DNA of 64,000 bases, taken from Grifola frondosa (Eukaryota; Basidiomycota; Agaricomycetes; Polyporales; Grifolaceae). How positions within the stretch are numbered: the first letter of the stretch is position 1; each line of letters starts with the position of its first letter. Of the stretch, positions 22,063 to 36,859 are shown in pieces. The stretch covers positions 558,001-622,000 of the forward strand of contig LUGG01000005.1 in the NCBI GenBank assembly GCA_001683735.1, read 5' to 3'. The translations under genes were made by a program, and so were the position numbers. The notes under the pieces are model-generated. The model made no database searches. It was not told the DNA's origin and saw nothing but the letters and a program-made list of their open reading frames with translations.

Positions 22063-24326
22063 ATGTCAAAAGCCGCAGATATGCTGCTCATTCACCTTAA
22101 GGCTGCGGTAAGTATACCAGGACTAGCTCATCGTTGAAGATGTACTGATTTCTTGCTAGTATGCTCGGATCACCCTTACGCCCTTCACGCTCGCTTTCTT
22201 CCTACTTAGTTTTGTACATTGTATCGCGCAAGGCCTCACGGCAGCCCTTCTGCATTCTGAGGATGCTGACGCCTTCGCGTTTGTGACGGATATCCTTCAT
22301 GCGGCGCAGGTTCCTCCCAACGAAGTGCCCAGACTATACCGCACCAACGGCAACCTCGTTCTTAAGCTGTGCACTGCCATTCCGTTAGGCGATGTCTCCG
22401 ACCAATGCATCACAATCTACGACACAAGCTCTTCATATGAGTATAATGCCTCGGTGTCTGCGAGGTGTTGGGACTTGGTAGGATTTAGCACCCTTGACGC
22501 ACAATACAATATACTGACGACTACTTAGGATGTTGTCAGAGATCTTTCAACGCGGTCCATGTTAGTCACTCGCAATTCCCGCGAGTCGGTCAGCGACATC
22601 GCGGCGTTGATACCCGTGCCAGATTCTACGGGTAGTATTGCGGGAGTGAATCTGACCCTCAACGACGATGCAGGTACAGTATTCCTCAGCGAGCAATGCG
22701 CTCGCATACTCGAGTATCCTAACAGAATGTGCGTGCAATCTATGCAGTTGGAAGTCGATGGGCTGACCTTAATTTCGTTTTACGATAGTCTTGATAATTC
22801 CAGGAGAGAGGATCTAGCTCTGATTGGCTCTCAGTTCTGGCTTTTGTGTATTTCCACGTTTGGTGTAAGTCCAGTTATCGACCAATATCACCGTGACGAA
22901 ATGTTCAAGGGCTTCTTATTCAGATTCTATACAATTCAATTCCACACGTGTAAGAAAGAAGTCGTTACTCCGTAACCTTTCGTACTGATGCGATTATGTT
23001 CTTATACATAGTCTCGCTGCTGTGTTTACTCGAATGCTGCAAACGACATGGTCTATGTACACGCTATGGCGTACGCAAGATGTCGAGTTCAGAGTCAATA
23101 GTCTAATCGTCGACCCCAGCACCCCGTGTCACTTTAATATTCTCCCAACGTATTTTAGTAGGCGGACAGCACTTCAGGTCTGTATCCTGCGGCATGAGTT
23201 TCAGCGCTTCACTGACATTCGTTACACAGATCCCTGATTTGGTGCTGAACTGTACTGCGCTGTCCTCAACCGCCTTCCTTGCATGGCGCATCGTCAAGGT
23301 ATTCATAATTAGATTTTATTTCACAAAGAGAAGAGGTTGACTGGTACTCCCTTGATCTCAGGCATACAGCGGAAGCACATTCCGACGTGTCGGTCCACCT
23401 CCATCCGTTATGCGTCTTTATAAGGTGAGTCCGATGCATGTGCACACCTGGTCCAACTTAAATTTACACCTTTCGCGTCGGTAGTTCTTCCTGGTTCATT
23501 CTATGTTAGTTCAGCTTTCTTTGTTTTTCACAGTGACTGCCGTCAGTCTCTGGATGGACCAGTTGATAAACAGCGAGATAGCCTTGCTGTCTCGGCAGAC
23601 ACCTGTTTATGATGCTTTGTTCATCTTTACTATCATTGTACGTTCGTCTTTCCCCGTCGGTGATGGCTGCCCACTAAACAGCACATTTATCAGACCATAG
23701 TTCCTTGGATCGTTATGGTACGTCTCCGCCTTGATCGTCGCCATCATCTGATCTCACCCTGTCATGATCATGTAGGGCTGGTTCGCCGTGCGGCGGGAGA
23801 TGAAAGTTCTCATGGTCATCTTCATGGTCATCAATTTCATCTACATCATGTGTTGGTCGGTATGTTCTTCTCGCCAACATATCGTTGGACTTTCATCGAA
23901 TGGCCTTTCTTCGCCTGCGCAACGCTTGCCGCGGAATTCGTCCTGCTCGGCGCAGCGGTGTTCGGCATAGTCTGCTGGACTGGCTTCGAGAAAGGTCTCG
24001 CACACTACTGTAAGTGCCTGCTTCTTCCGCTGTCACACCAAAATCTCATGATATATTGCGACATGATATCTGGATGGTCAACATCACCAGTGCATGTCGA
24101 GGCAGTCCTCACACAGTCCGACTTTTCCCCAGAGATGTTCACGAACGATGCCGAGAGGGCTGACAACCACACGTCGCGATGCCCGACCGCCCTTGCCGAC
24201 CCGTCGCTAGAGGGCGTCTCTGTGCTGAAGCGCGATCATAATTGGAACTTCTCTGATGTCGATCGACCGAGGATATACATGGTCGACTTCCAGGATGTCG
24301 AAACGAACCCTGTCTTCAAAAAGTAG
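22063..24326 (+). CDS. uncharacterised multi-pass membrane protein
   Basis: I do not recognise a named family. From the ATG at 22063, a first hydrophobic segment (LTPFTLAFFLLSFVHCIAQG) is followed by a soluble domain of about 170 residues with Cys residues and several NxS/T sites (YNASVS, VNLTLND). A series of membrane spans follows: FWLLCISTFAILYNSIPH, LVQLSLFFTVTAVSLWMD, a span ending IVPWIVMGWFAVRREM, VLMVIFMVINFIYIMCWS and FVLLGAAVFGIVCWTGF. The cytosolic-looking acidic tail ends in RPRIYMVDFQDVETNPVFKK. About ten introns of 45-60 nt join consistent frames. The layout, one N-terminal span, an ectodomain and then a cluster of spans, suggests a sensor or transport-related role, but this is speculation. 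Confidence 0.7.
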
Positions 24327-24460
24327 CACTGTGGTCTACTTGTGGATATTTGTGTATCTGATCGATTGGATATTGTAAGTCCCGCATGGGACCATCGCTC
24401 TTTCGCAAGGGGCTATCGTGGGTATAGATGTCAGTTGTAACCGATCAACAACAACGATCA

Positions 24461-26413
24461 TTAAATCTTATATGCTTGCGCATTCAACTTTACTTCAGCG
24501 ACGTGCTGTAGCCCTACACACCCTCCGCTTTGGATACATTTGGCCAAGGCACCACCAACCTCTAAGCCTTCGAAGTAGGCCCCATGCAGAAAACCTGTGG
24601 ATCACCGTAATCATGAGCATGTTGTTCCTGTGGTTCCACTGAAGATATACCGAAGTACTTGAGGCTCGTCGCCTCTCCTGCAAACCACAACCTTTGCTCG
24701 ACTGTGGCCCGTAGATTCTCACGGTGCTCGCTGGATAGTGGGGCAGGCCAGTTGGAGTATGACCCACGGAACAACGGATTGCTAAACCAACGCGGGAAGT
24801 GGAAGTCGAGTGGGTCCGGAATGGTCACGTTTGGGAACATGGAGCGCAGGACTCCCATAACCTCATCTTGAACTTGAGAATCTGGGAGAGCTTCGATGCG
24901 CTCAGAGTAATCGCCCTAGAGAAGAAACTAAACTCAGAGAACGAAACGAAGATATGAAAATGCAATACTTACAGTGACTGTCACAAAGATGATGCCGGAA
25001 CCAGGAAGGAAGTTCTCGTAGTCAAGGCTCTGCCAGACAGGGTATCTGCCTCGCTCTTTGTCCGCATACAATCCCATCTGAACACGGACTCAGCTTTCAA
25101 ATTCATCTACAGGCAAGGGAGAGTCATGCCTGCGTATCAAACCAGAAGTTCTCCGAGAATTGCAGGAAGATCTTGGTGTACGTGGCCTGGGGACGAGGCT
25201 TTAGTATTCTACTCGCACCCAAAGGCCTTCAGTTCGATCTTACCATGACCATGCTCTGGATTGCCTCCTGTTTCCAATCCGGTAACGCGGGCTCAAAGAC
25301 TACATCATCGTTCTGTAACACCCCCAAACTGAATGTGGACAAGGCGTAGTCTGCACTCAGAATTTCTCCATTGGTGAGTGTCACCTTCACTCCGGATGAA
25401 GAGTATGTAATATTCTGCACCGTGGAATTCAATAGAACTTGATGAGGCTGCAGAAACTCGGCAGCTTCGGCTTGGATGAAGTATTTGAATCCACGTTGAT
25501 CCACAGACATTTGGTTATCATCGGAGAACCCGCCGACGTCTGTGTCATAGGTGAAGTTATTTCCCTTAATTGATCTTGATCAGAGTGGAATGTTGACCAT
25601 AATACGACTACATACCCAAGAACTAGCGATCCAGGACGACTGCTCTGGAGTCTGAGCATACTCCCAATCGAACTGGTAGTATTCGCTTGCCATTGCCTGA
25701 GGCGTCCTCGATTTAGCACCAATGAGAGAGTATCCAGTGCGTGCAGTAGTATCGACGAGGTTTTGAGACACCCGTGCTCCCGCGACGACTGTCAAGTCAT
25801 CATACTGATCGACTGAGGCATCGAATATATCCAAATAGTCTGAAGGCCCGGTGAAATCGTACGTCGCTGTCCCGTAATCTTGTTCAGTATCAAGATCTGA
25901 ACACATTTCAGAAGCCACATACATATACTTCCATACCAATCATTGGACTGAGTCTTGAGGCCGTGTTTCTGAACCAGAGTCCAGATAGGGTTGGCAGGAC
26001 TGTCGCCGCTTTGAGTCCCTTGCACCCAATTGGCACCTACAATCGTCAAATACGAGCAGATATTCTTAGGGAATACCAGATGTACGGACCATCCTCGATC
26101 GTGAACTCTTTACCCGGAGCACCAAAAGTGCGTGCCGTTAACCGCCCGCCAAGCTCACCTAGACTACCTAATCAAACGGTAACGACGACGCACAAAAATT
26201 ATTACGCACTTCGACCTTCTATGATGGTGAAATTCGTGATGCCTTGTTCATGAAGAGTGCGTGCTGCAATAACTCCAGTTACACCGCCCCCTAGGATGAG
26301 GACGCTCACATCCGTGTTTGCTCGAGGGATGACTGGTGAGCCATCCACAGAAACCGCAGAGACGAGAAATGCAAGGAGCGCGAAGCCAAAAAGACAGGCG
26401 CAGACATGTACAT
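24461..26413 (-). CDS. secreted FAD-dependent amine oxidase (polyamine oxidase-like)
   Basis: This flavoprotein of the amine-oxidase/LSD1-PAO superfamily probably oxidises amines with release of H2O2. The N-terminal Rossmann motif is VLILGGGVTGVIAARTLHEQ, with a dinucleotide-binding GxGxxG-like GGGVTG. Next are PYWVQGTQSGDSPANPIWTL, AGARVSQNLVDTTARTGYSL, YFIQAEAAEFLQPHQVLLNS, GEILSADYALSTFSLGVLQN and LPDWKQEAIQSMVMATYTKI. The C-terminal flavin-binding stretch is LWFAGEATSLKYFG ... GAYFEGLEVGGALA. A hydrophobic signal peptide (CLFGFALLAFLVSAVSVDG) directly precedes the domain but is out of frame with the nearest ATG (26411-26413). One extra base in the A5 run 26388-26392 (T5 on the coding strand) restores it. 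Several NxS/T sites fit secretion. Confidence 0.86.
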
Positions 26414-27064
26414 GGTAGAACCGAACAGTGTCTGTATCAGCGCGCTATCTCGACGACAGAAGTGTCATACGTCCAGAGATAGCATCATTTATACCCTCAT
26501 GGTCGTGTAATCAGGCAGCATTGACTCTGATAGCAAGAGCTTCCCCATATGTCAGCAGACAATCGTCGCGAATTCAGGAATTCGTGCTCACTAAGTTCAT
26601 TGATAGGATATTGTCTATCTTGCTCAAGTTCAACTGGATGACATGGTAGTAATGGATAACTTGATAAGCGGAGGTACGAATGGTCCGTGATAGACTGTGT
26701 GAACTTCTAGTATTAGCCGAACCTTGTGGCATTGCGCAGTCTATTCAGAAACATCAACGACGAAAGATATTTGAATTTCTCGTTAGTTCCATTCGGAATT
26801 TGGAGACAGTTGAGTTAGCATTCAGAAGATTTCAACCTGAATCCACTTCCAGGTACTGAAGTTAACGACCCACAGACAAATGCACTGTTATCCGATATTG
26901 TGACCGTAAATACTATCGTCGATCACGAGGATATACATATCAGTTGAACTTGATTGCGAGGTCAGATCTCAGACTCACCAGCGTGGCGATTCCAAGTGGT
27001 CCTGATTATGACGATCAGATTTCTTTTCTGAACGCAGCGCAAAACGGGCCGTACTGTCAGCACG
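26414..27064. other. intergenic between divergent oxidase and amidohydrolase genes
   Basis: About 650 bases separate the two start codons. No additional coding exon, clear TATA box or repeat was recognised. Confidence 0.4.
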
Positions 27065-28532
27065 ATGGACATTAACAAGGACCTTTGGGAGCTTTCCAGG
27101 GTTGTATTCTCTTACCCGGCCATCGATAACCACGCTCATGCATTCCTTCAAAGTCAATTTCGAAACGCCTTCCCTTTTGAAGGTCTGATTTCCGAAGCGC
27201 AGGGATCAGCCTTGGAAGAAGATGCGATTCACACTTTAGCTTGCTTCCGTGCTACAGCTCAACTCGCAAAGCTGTTTGGACTGGAGAGAGGCGCCAGCTG
27301 GGAAGCTGTCAAACGTGCGCGGCAGGAGATTGCATATCATGAATTGTGCAAGATCTGCATGGCGCCAACGAGAATCCAGTGCATCTTGATCGATGATGGA
27401 TTGGGATCCGCATGGACCCTTCACCATTACAAGTGGCATGATCAGTTTACTACCAGTCCAACGAAACGGATCGTTAGAGTGGAGATTGTTGCAGAGGTAC
27501 ATATTTTTACATACCCTCTGGAAACTGATGTTTCACGTTGACTGCCACTTGTCCGAACATTGCCAGGGAATCCTGCGAGACATCGCGGATGAGCAACTCC
27601 AGGCGGGTCATGTGGACCCTAAAACTATTTTGTCAACCTTCACTGCCAGGTTGACCTCGGAGCTTACCGCATGTGTAATGGACACTGAGGTTGCTGGTTT
27701 CAAGTCCATCGCATGTTATCGGACTGGTCTTGATATCGTAGTTCAGCTCGATACACCAGGGCTGGAGAGGTCCCTCGTTCCCATCATTTTGCGCTATGAA
27801 ACAACGAAAACCCTTCGCATAGCGGACAAAATTATGAATGACTTCATTGTAAATACTACTCTTCGAATCGCAGGAGAAGGTGGGAAACCTGGTGCGTCGC
27901 CCATATAAACCGTTAAAATCTCATCTCATCTCTGCATATCCTTCAGTCCAGTTTCATACGGGTCTAGGGGACAATGATATTACGCTATCACTTTCAACGC
28001 CGGCGCTCATGCAACCAATCATCAAGGCATATCCCTCTACCAAGATTGTCCTCCTTCATTCCAGTTACCCATATACCCAACAAGCGGGCTACCTCACGGC
28101 CGTATACCCGAATGTGTATCTCGACTTCGGCGAGATTTTTCCCTTCCTCAGCGTCGATGGACAAAGGGATGTCATTAAGCAAGTTCTCGAATTATGTCCA
28201 ACAAACAAGATCATGTGGTCCAGTGCGTTGCTTCTGCGGCTGCAAGTTCCTCGATATATGCACGCTAAAACTCTTGATCCCAGCTGACGGCCACTATTGG
28301 CCGGAATCATATTACCTTGGCGCTCTTCAGGCGAGGGAAGTTTTGTACGAGGTGAGATTCCGTTCTAACACCGGATGTAAACGATCCACTTACACTATAG
28401 GCGCAGGTCCTTGAGAATTCAATACGTCGCCAAGACTTAACGTTGGCTCAAGCGATCGAAATCGTCAAACGAGCCTTTTTTGAGAACGCAAATAAAGTGT
28501 ACAATCTCTGTCTACAACCACACATCGTGTAA
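27065..28532 (+). CDS. amidohydrolase-family protein resembling the FluG N-terminal domain
   Basis: This is a metal-dependent TIM-barrel hydrolase of the amidohydrolase-2 superfamily. From the ATG: MDINKDLWELSRVVFSYPAI then DNHAHAFL, the HxH motif of strand 1. Later segments are PTRIQCILIDDGLG, ILRDIADEQLQAGH, VQFHTGLGDNDITLSLS with a metal-binding His, KIVLLHSSYPYTQQAGYL, YPNVYLDFGEIFPFLSVDGQ, then after another intron DGHYWPESYYLGALQAREVL. The C-terminus is AIEIVKRAFFENANKVYNLC, resembling the end of the FluG amidohydrolase half. The glutamine-synthetase half of FluG is absent, and about 400 residues fit a stand-alone enzyme. The substrate is unknown. Exons join cleanly through about three introns. 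Confidence 0.82.
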
Positions 28533-28763
28533 ACCAGCAATTTCTAGATACCAGGAGATTCCCTCTCACCGTTCTCCTTGCAACTCGCTTTTATCTCCTT
28601 ATTACTCCTCTTCGTCTTCCTGAACCTGTTCGAGTTCATCTCCCTCGCAGAATACCTTTCCTTGGTCACGTGCTATCTGGAGTGCCTTTGTTTCTTTCTC
28701 GTGTGCAAAGACAATGAGGGCGGTTATAATGTCCCGCTGACCTACATGTCGCAATAAGCTGAA
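28533..28763. other. convergent 3' ends
   Basis: This short C/T-rich interval lies between the 3' ends of the amidohydrolase (+) and the SET gene (-). No feature was seen. Confidence 0.4.
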
Positions 28764-30149
28764 TTAACCACGCGCTCGACAATCCATTGGGGACCAACCT
28801 TCTAAATAATGTTCTAGCATCAGAGCCACCTCGGGTCGAAGTTCACTCGACGAGGCCCCTGGAAGACGTTCAAATAAGCTCAGCGCCATGTCTTCCAGCA
28901 TCGCGGCTGCGTCCAACTCATCCTCTATGCTCCTCTGTTCGGGGCGGGGAGACACAACTTCAAGCACTGCGCTGAACACGGACTCTGCACCGCGAGCATC
29001 CCGCCCGACTTCCCATTGCTTTTCAGACACCGCTCCAGATGATGTCTGAAAGCCTCGCGAACCAATCTTGAGTACAATCGTGTCGTCGGGGTTGTCAGGA
29101 AGAGAAAAGCCATAGCCCAAGATGAGTTCGGCGTTTGGCTTCGGGCCGTAGTTGTTAAATAGCTCCATCCCGCGCGGGTGGGGTTGTGGAGGACGAGCGA
29201 GACAGCTAGCTGCGAAGATGTGTGACCACCAGCTCGTGTGGGATTTTGAGACGATTGAGACACAATCGTATCAGAAATTACCCAGGAGACTGGCTGGGCT
29301 CGTGCATGGTTTAGCGAATCTACACCTGGAAGTAGAACCGGATGGGACGAGGAGGTAGCAACAAGTGACGGCGTCGGAGACAGGAGCGTGGAAGGGAATG
29401 CTCGTGAGGATAGATATGTGGCAGCACTTAAGTATCGTTCCCTAAGGTTTTTCCTCGTCAGGTGGCATGATTCTTAAACTAATAAATCACAGGCACTGAC
29501 CAAGTAAAGTTGCTGCCCCAGGCCGCGTTTGCAAGAGAAACCATAGCATAACACTTGCGCCATTCTTCTAGCCAGTCACGATGACGAACGAGTGTTGCAC
29601 CGTAAAGGTTTGATCCCTGTAGTGCATCCAATTCGACGGGCGTAAAATGTAATGGCGTGCGAAGCTTTTCCGCAGATGGCAGGGTATCGAGATATGGCCA
29701 GTGCTTGAGATCTGCAGTATATCTATAGGTGTGGTTACGCTAGAATGTGTGCTGTGATATGAAGTGCATTTTACCTTGATCGGCCAATGACCCAATGCAT
29801 GCATAGATACGTGCAGATCAATTGTCGTTCAGACCAGTCTGAAAAACTGCAAGGTGTGTTATGTACTACAAGAATGTTCGATAAGGCCCTTTTCGAGAGC
29901 TCCGGTGTAATGGCCAAGGAGAAAGGGCATGACACCACCGTTGTGTCAGAAGGAAGATCCTTCCGTGCTAAAACGACAAAGCCTGAGGAAACTGTGCAGG
30001 AAAATTGTTCAAGTAATCTATACACTTTAATGTAAAAGTTGAGACAAACCTGCCTGAAAACTAATATCTGGATGCACATAAGCTCCGTGTTCTAGGAGCC
30101 AATTCTTGAAGGCGACGATACTTTCTGGCTCGTTCAAGCCTTTGTCCAT
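28764..30149 (-). CDS. SET-domain protein lysine methyltransferase (SETD3/Rubisco-LSMT type)
   Basis: This protein methylates lysine or histidine side chains of non-histone proteins using S-adenosylmethionine. The start MDKGLNEPESIVAFKNWLLE (30149) is followed by GFVVLARKDLPSDTTVVSCP (start of SET), HWPYLDTLPSAEKLRTPLHF, LQGSNLYGATLVRHRDWLEE and WRKCYAMVSLANAAWGSNFT. Then comes SLNHARAQPVSWVISDTI, the SET NHxxxxP-like cofactor motif, and finally ELFNNYGPKPNAELILGYGF, with the NNYG tyrosine motif, and the substrate-binding tail. The frame slips near 29166, between LVLHNPTRAG and ELFNNYG, where one missing base explains the shift. Otherwise the exons are clean. Its target is unknown; fungal relatives act on ribosomal proteins. 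Confidence 0.83.
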
Positions 30150-30446
30150 TCTTGGAGAGAAATATAACTGAAATTTGTCAAAAATTCAGAGTCGGCAACT
30201 ACATGCGCAAAATTAACACAGTAATCTCACGAGATAAATATTTCAATGATTGAGCTTGTTCTTGCAATTTGAGTGCGAGTATGAAGTGTTTCTCCGGCTA
30301 AGCCGACTTTGTGGCAACTTTCGGCAAGTCCCTTTTGTGTGACTATGTCACAGTGACCCGGCATGATCGACATGGCCACGTGGTGAATAGATCGAATTTT
30401 TGGTCGGCACTTCACCCCGTCTTCACTTTACAGTAACGCTTGCACG

Positions 30447-31693
<1,247 letters not shown>

Positions 31694-31935
31694 CAATGTT
31701 GTTGCCCGCTTTCGCCTGATGGTATCTTTCTGGATATTTATCCACTTATTTCTTCTGGTCGTCTTGTGTTCTGTGCCTCCTCGGATTGGTATTTTCATGA
31801 AAAGATAACTGTGGGCCCACAGTTACCTTCAGTAACCTTCACGCAATGTCGCCCAACCCAATCTTAGTTAAATGATACACAAGGGAACTGAACGTCCGCC
31901 CACACGTGTGACTGCCACCGTGACAAAAGATTAAG

Positions 31936-32395
31936 TCAGGCGGCAGCCTTCGCTAGCTGAGCTTGATATTGTTGCGGGGTAAGAGTTTTCTGGGTATGCA
32001 TGGCGTCCATTCAGAGTGTGGCCAATATGAAGACATGTTACTGTAACGAGAAAACGCACCTGCGAGAAGGCATGCATCTGTGCAATCTCGGTCTTCAAGA
32101 TCTCGTTGACTGAATACGATCAACATCAGCGTCTGAGAAGAGTCTCGTTGATCATATATATTACTGACTGAAGCGATGTCTCGCCAGCGTGTTCTTCCCT
32201 TCAAAAGCCTGTATCCGAACATCGAAAGCGTGAAGATTTCGAAGCAGCGATAGCACGCGGAGATTTCCTCACCTCGCTCACTACGAGGACCGCATAGTTT
32301 TCTCCACAACCACTTGACTGGTCTATGATCTCGAGATGAGACACAGGGATCGCGGTACGAATGGCAGTCTCGAGGTCAGCAAGTGAAATGGGCAT
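31936..32395 (-). CDS. BOL2: BolA-like protein, Bol2/Fra2 type
   Basis: This small cytosolic partner of monothiol glutaredoxins acts in Fe-S cluster handling and iron sensing. Three or four exons read MPISLADLETAIRTAIPVSH, LEIIDQSSGCGENYAVLVVS, FEGKNTLARHRF, VNEILKTEIAQMHAFSQ and KTLTPQQYQAQLAKAAA. The Cys in SGCGENY and the His of ARHRF and QMHAFS correspond to the cluster-ligand positions of BolA2-type proteins. The total length of about 85-90 residues is usual. It is convergent with DIM1. Confidence 0.9.
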
Positions 32396-32804
32396 AATTG
32401 CGGGGAGACGGTCTGGAGGAGATGGCAATCAGATAAGATCCGTCAGCTAGGTGTTTCCCACGATTCTTTGACATTTTATCGGAGGTTTGTTCTTAACCAT
32501 CACCTCGCTTTCTTGTATTTATTATCTCTAACAAAAGTGGCAGTAACTGCGAATCCCCTCGCTTCGTCGGGTTTCTCTCCATTTTACAAACATGCGGTCT
32601 CTGCGACAGAAAGAATGCCCATTAGCGCGGATCTTATCTAATCAGAGTAAGATTGCGGCGAATTCGGCGGTGAGTACTGCGCAGTCCCCCTTCGGACACT
32701 TGCCCTCAGGTACTCAGCTTGGAGTCCTACCTCCACCAGCAACTCTACCCAGAAAATTTTCTCTCATTGGCAGGCATTTGTCTGGTTTCATATAGTCAGA
32801 AAAG
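32396..32804. other. divergent intergenic BOL2 / AIM3-like
   Basis: No TATA box or repeat stands out. A short open frame from 32592 (MRSLRQKE...) lies here but has no recognisable similarity and may be an upstream leader of the next gene. Confidence 0.35.
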
Positions 32805-34539
32805 ATGATGCCGTCATTCGCAGGTACGTCCACATCTTTATCACAGCGGTCTCGGTCGTTGATTGTGCATGACTTCACCAGATTTGAAAGATAAGGCACT
32901 TAAGGCGAAAGATATTGGAGCCACCAAGCTCGTCAATACTCGAGATCGCTATACGAGTACCTCAAGCAAGAACATCAACTGGAACGCAGACATCACAAAG
33001 AAACCTCCTCCGCCTCCCCCGTCTCGGTCTGTTGTGAAAGAACGTCTGCCTCCCCCTCCGCAGCGCAGGTTTTCGCCATCAACTGCAAGTCCTAGTCACA
33101 GCGATGCAAGCGCTCCTAGTTCTCCGGTTGCTCCACCCCCGAAACCAATGCCATGGAGTCGGCATTCAGATCAGGCAACTCCTTCTGCTCCAATAAGTCC
33201 GTCAGCGGTAGCACGAAATAGTCATCATGAGGAATCAGACTCTACTGCCCATAGGGTTGATTGGGCCAATTTCTCTCCAGAAGACAAGCAGGTATTCTTT
33301 AGTTGGCTCGACGAATATTTCTCGAGACACTTCAATGTTTCACAACGCTCGAGCGGTCCGAAGGATCCTGTACAGCGCCCCGAGACACCCGCTGTTTCAG
33401 TCGTAAGTCAAGCATCAGCTGGGCCAGTGAGTGTCACTCACTAAGCTTGCATAGTGCTGATTCTTGATTTTTTCTGTAGCCTCAACTCCCACTGTGGTCT
33501 CGTCCGAAACAGCCGTCGATTACACCCCCTAGCCAAGGTGGTGAGGCTTATTTTTGTACTTCTCGTTCCATGCCACTACTTATGCATCTTCAATATCAGA
33601 TTCGTTTACCACCTCATATCCCCCTCCAACAGAGCATGGCTCTGCAGCGCTGGATCTCGCCTACTATTTCACACCATCAGCGCACTGGGACTCGAGTTGG
33701 TACACGTCTTCCAACCCAATGCCTCCCTTCCTGCAGGGAAACAGCCAGATAGTATCGACCTACTCCTGGCAGACGCTCGGAACTTCGAAAACGATCGATG
33801 TATGCGTTCTTTTGCAGATCTCAGCATGTGCTGGTTCACCGTAAAGTTCTCCTCCAATGCGAATGCAGACCCGAACGATACGCGTGCGGTGCAGCGCAGT
33901 GCACGGTATCTCCCACGGCCGCAGGCGATGGACCGAGCGGCGCTCGTTGAGGCACATGAGACCTATGGCGAGACTACGGCTGCTTTCGCAGAGAGCTTCG
34001 AGGGGACGGGTCAGGCATGTGGGCGCGGAGAGTGCTGGGATCTCGCAAGCGAAGCGTTGAAATACTTCGATCAGTACGACTACGTGCCGAAGCCTGTACC
34101 GAGCATCTCGCGCACTCAGGGGCACCTGATCTTCGAGGGCAAAGCGTCGGGCCACGGGCGTGCCCACCAGGTTGGACGCTGGCGCGGAGGCGATGACAGG
34201 GTACGGCGGGGCGATATGGTGGAGTGGAGAAGCGTGCGGATAAGCATGCGCGGGGGCGCGTGGGCGACGCTCGGCAATCCAGACCATACTGCCGTCATCG
34301 TGACTGACGCGGTCCCAAGCGTGCCCGTGGCGGATGGGCAGAGCGTGAAGCCTGCTGAGCTCGGCACGCTAGAGGTCGTGGAGCAGAGCGTCGGAAAGCC
34401 TCCGGCGCGCGCGAGTTATGATCTGGATGGCTTAGAGGAAGGGGAGATGTGGATATACAGGCCTGTTGGTATGGTGGCATATGTGGGGTCGTTGTTGGAG
34501 GTGAAGTGTCCGGAAGGCGTTAATGCGTTGACCGTGTGA
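32805..34539 (+). CDS. AIM3/BBC1-type protein with C-terminal cysteine-proteinase-like fold
   Basis: Yeast Aim3 and Bbc1 are adaptors of cortical actin patches. The tiny first exon, (M)MPSFA from 32805, is spliced to DLKDKALKAKDIGATKLVNT and RDRYTSTSSKNINW, the conserved N-terminus. A Pro-rich, SH3-ligand-like region follows (KPPPPPPSRS, LPPPPQRRFS, APPPKPMPW), then a short conserved segment (VDWANFSPEDKQVFFSWLDE). The C-terminal domain holds GRGECWDLASEALKYFDQYD and LGNPDHTAVIVTDA, i.e. the Cys and His of a papain/NlpC-like fold, and ends YRPVGMVAYVGSLLEVKCPE. The frame in the Ser/Tyr-rich linker between 33470 and 33600 is uncertain because of an ambiguous intron. The role in actin/endocytosis is by family analogy. 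Confidence 0.8.
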
Positions 34540-34977
34540 GTATTCCATGTGTGAGTATCCACGATACCTTTTGTGGCTCGAGTAGCGTTGAGTGATTCTA
34601 GGTGCAACTTGAAGAAATGTTTACATTGTCCTACTATTGCCGGCCCTCCAAGATCACCCTCAGTGCCGGTCGATGCCCCACTTTTGAAGCTTGTCATTAA
34701 TACGGATCCAGTGTGAAGTGATAATTTCCTGTTGTCGGATTGATCGTCATTTCAATCGCTTACGGACATCGACAGGAACCCATTCGGTTTTGAACCGCGT
34801 TCTCTGAGAGACATCGACTCACCAATCTTTTAACAACATTGACGATATTGACGTCAGAACAACAGTATTTTGCGAACCAAAATTCATACAGATAACTACC
34901 GCGAAAACGTACACGCAATGGAAGACAATAATACCATACAGTGGGCACAACATACGCCAAAAATCAAGCTGTCAGCC
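34540..34977. other. convergent 3' flank of AIM3-like and peroxidase genes
   Basis: No conserved coding was seen. The interval is T/A-rich and presumably contains both polyadenylation regions. Confidence 0.4.
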
Positions 34978-36859
<1,882 letters not shown>

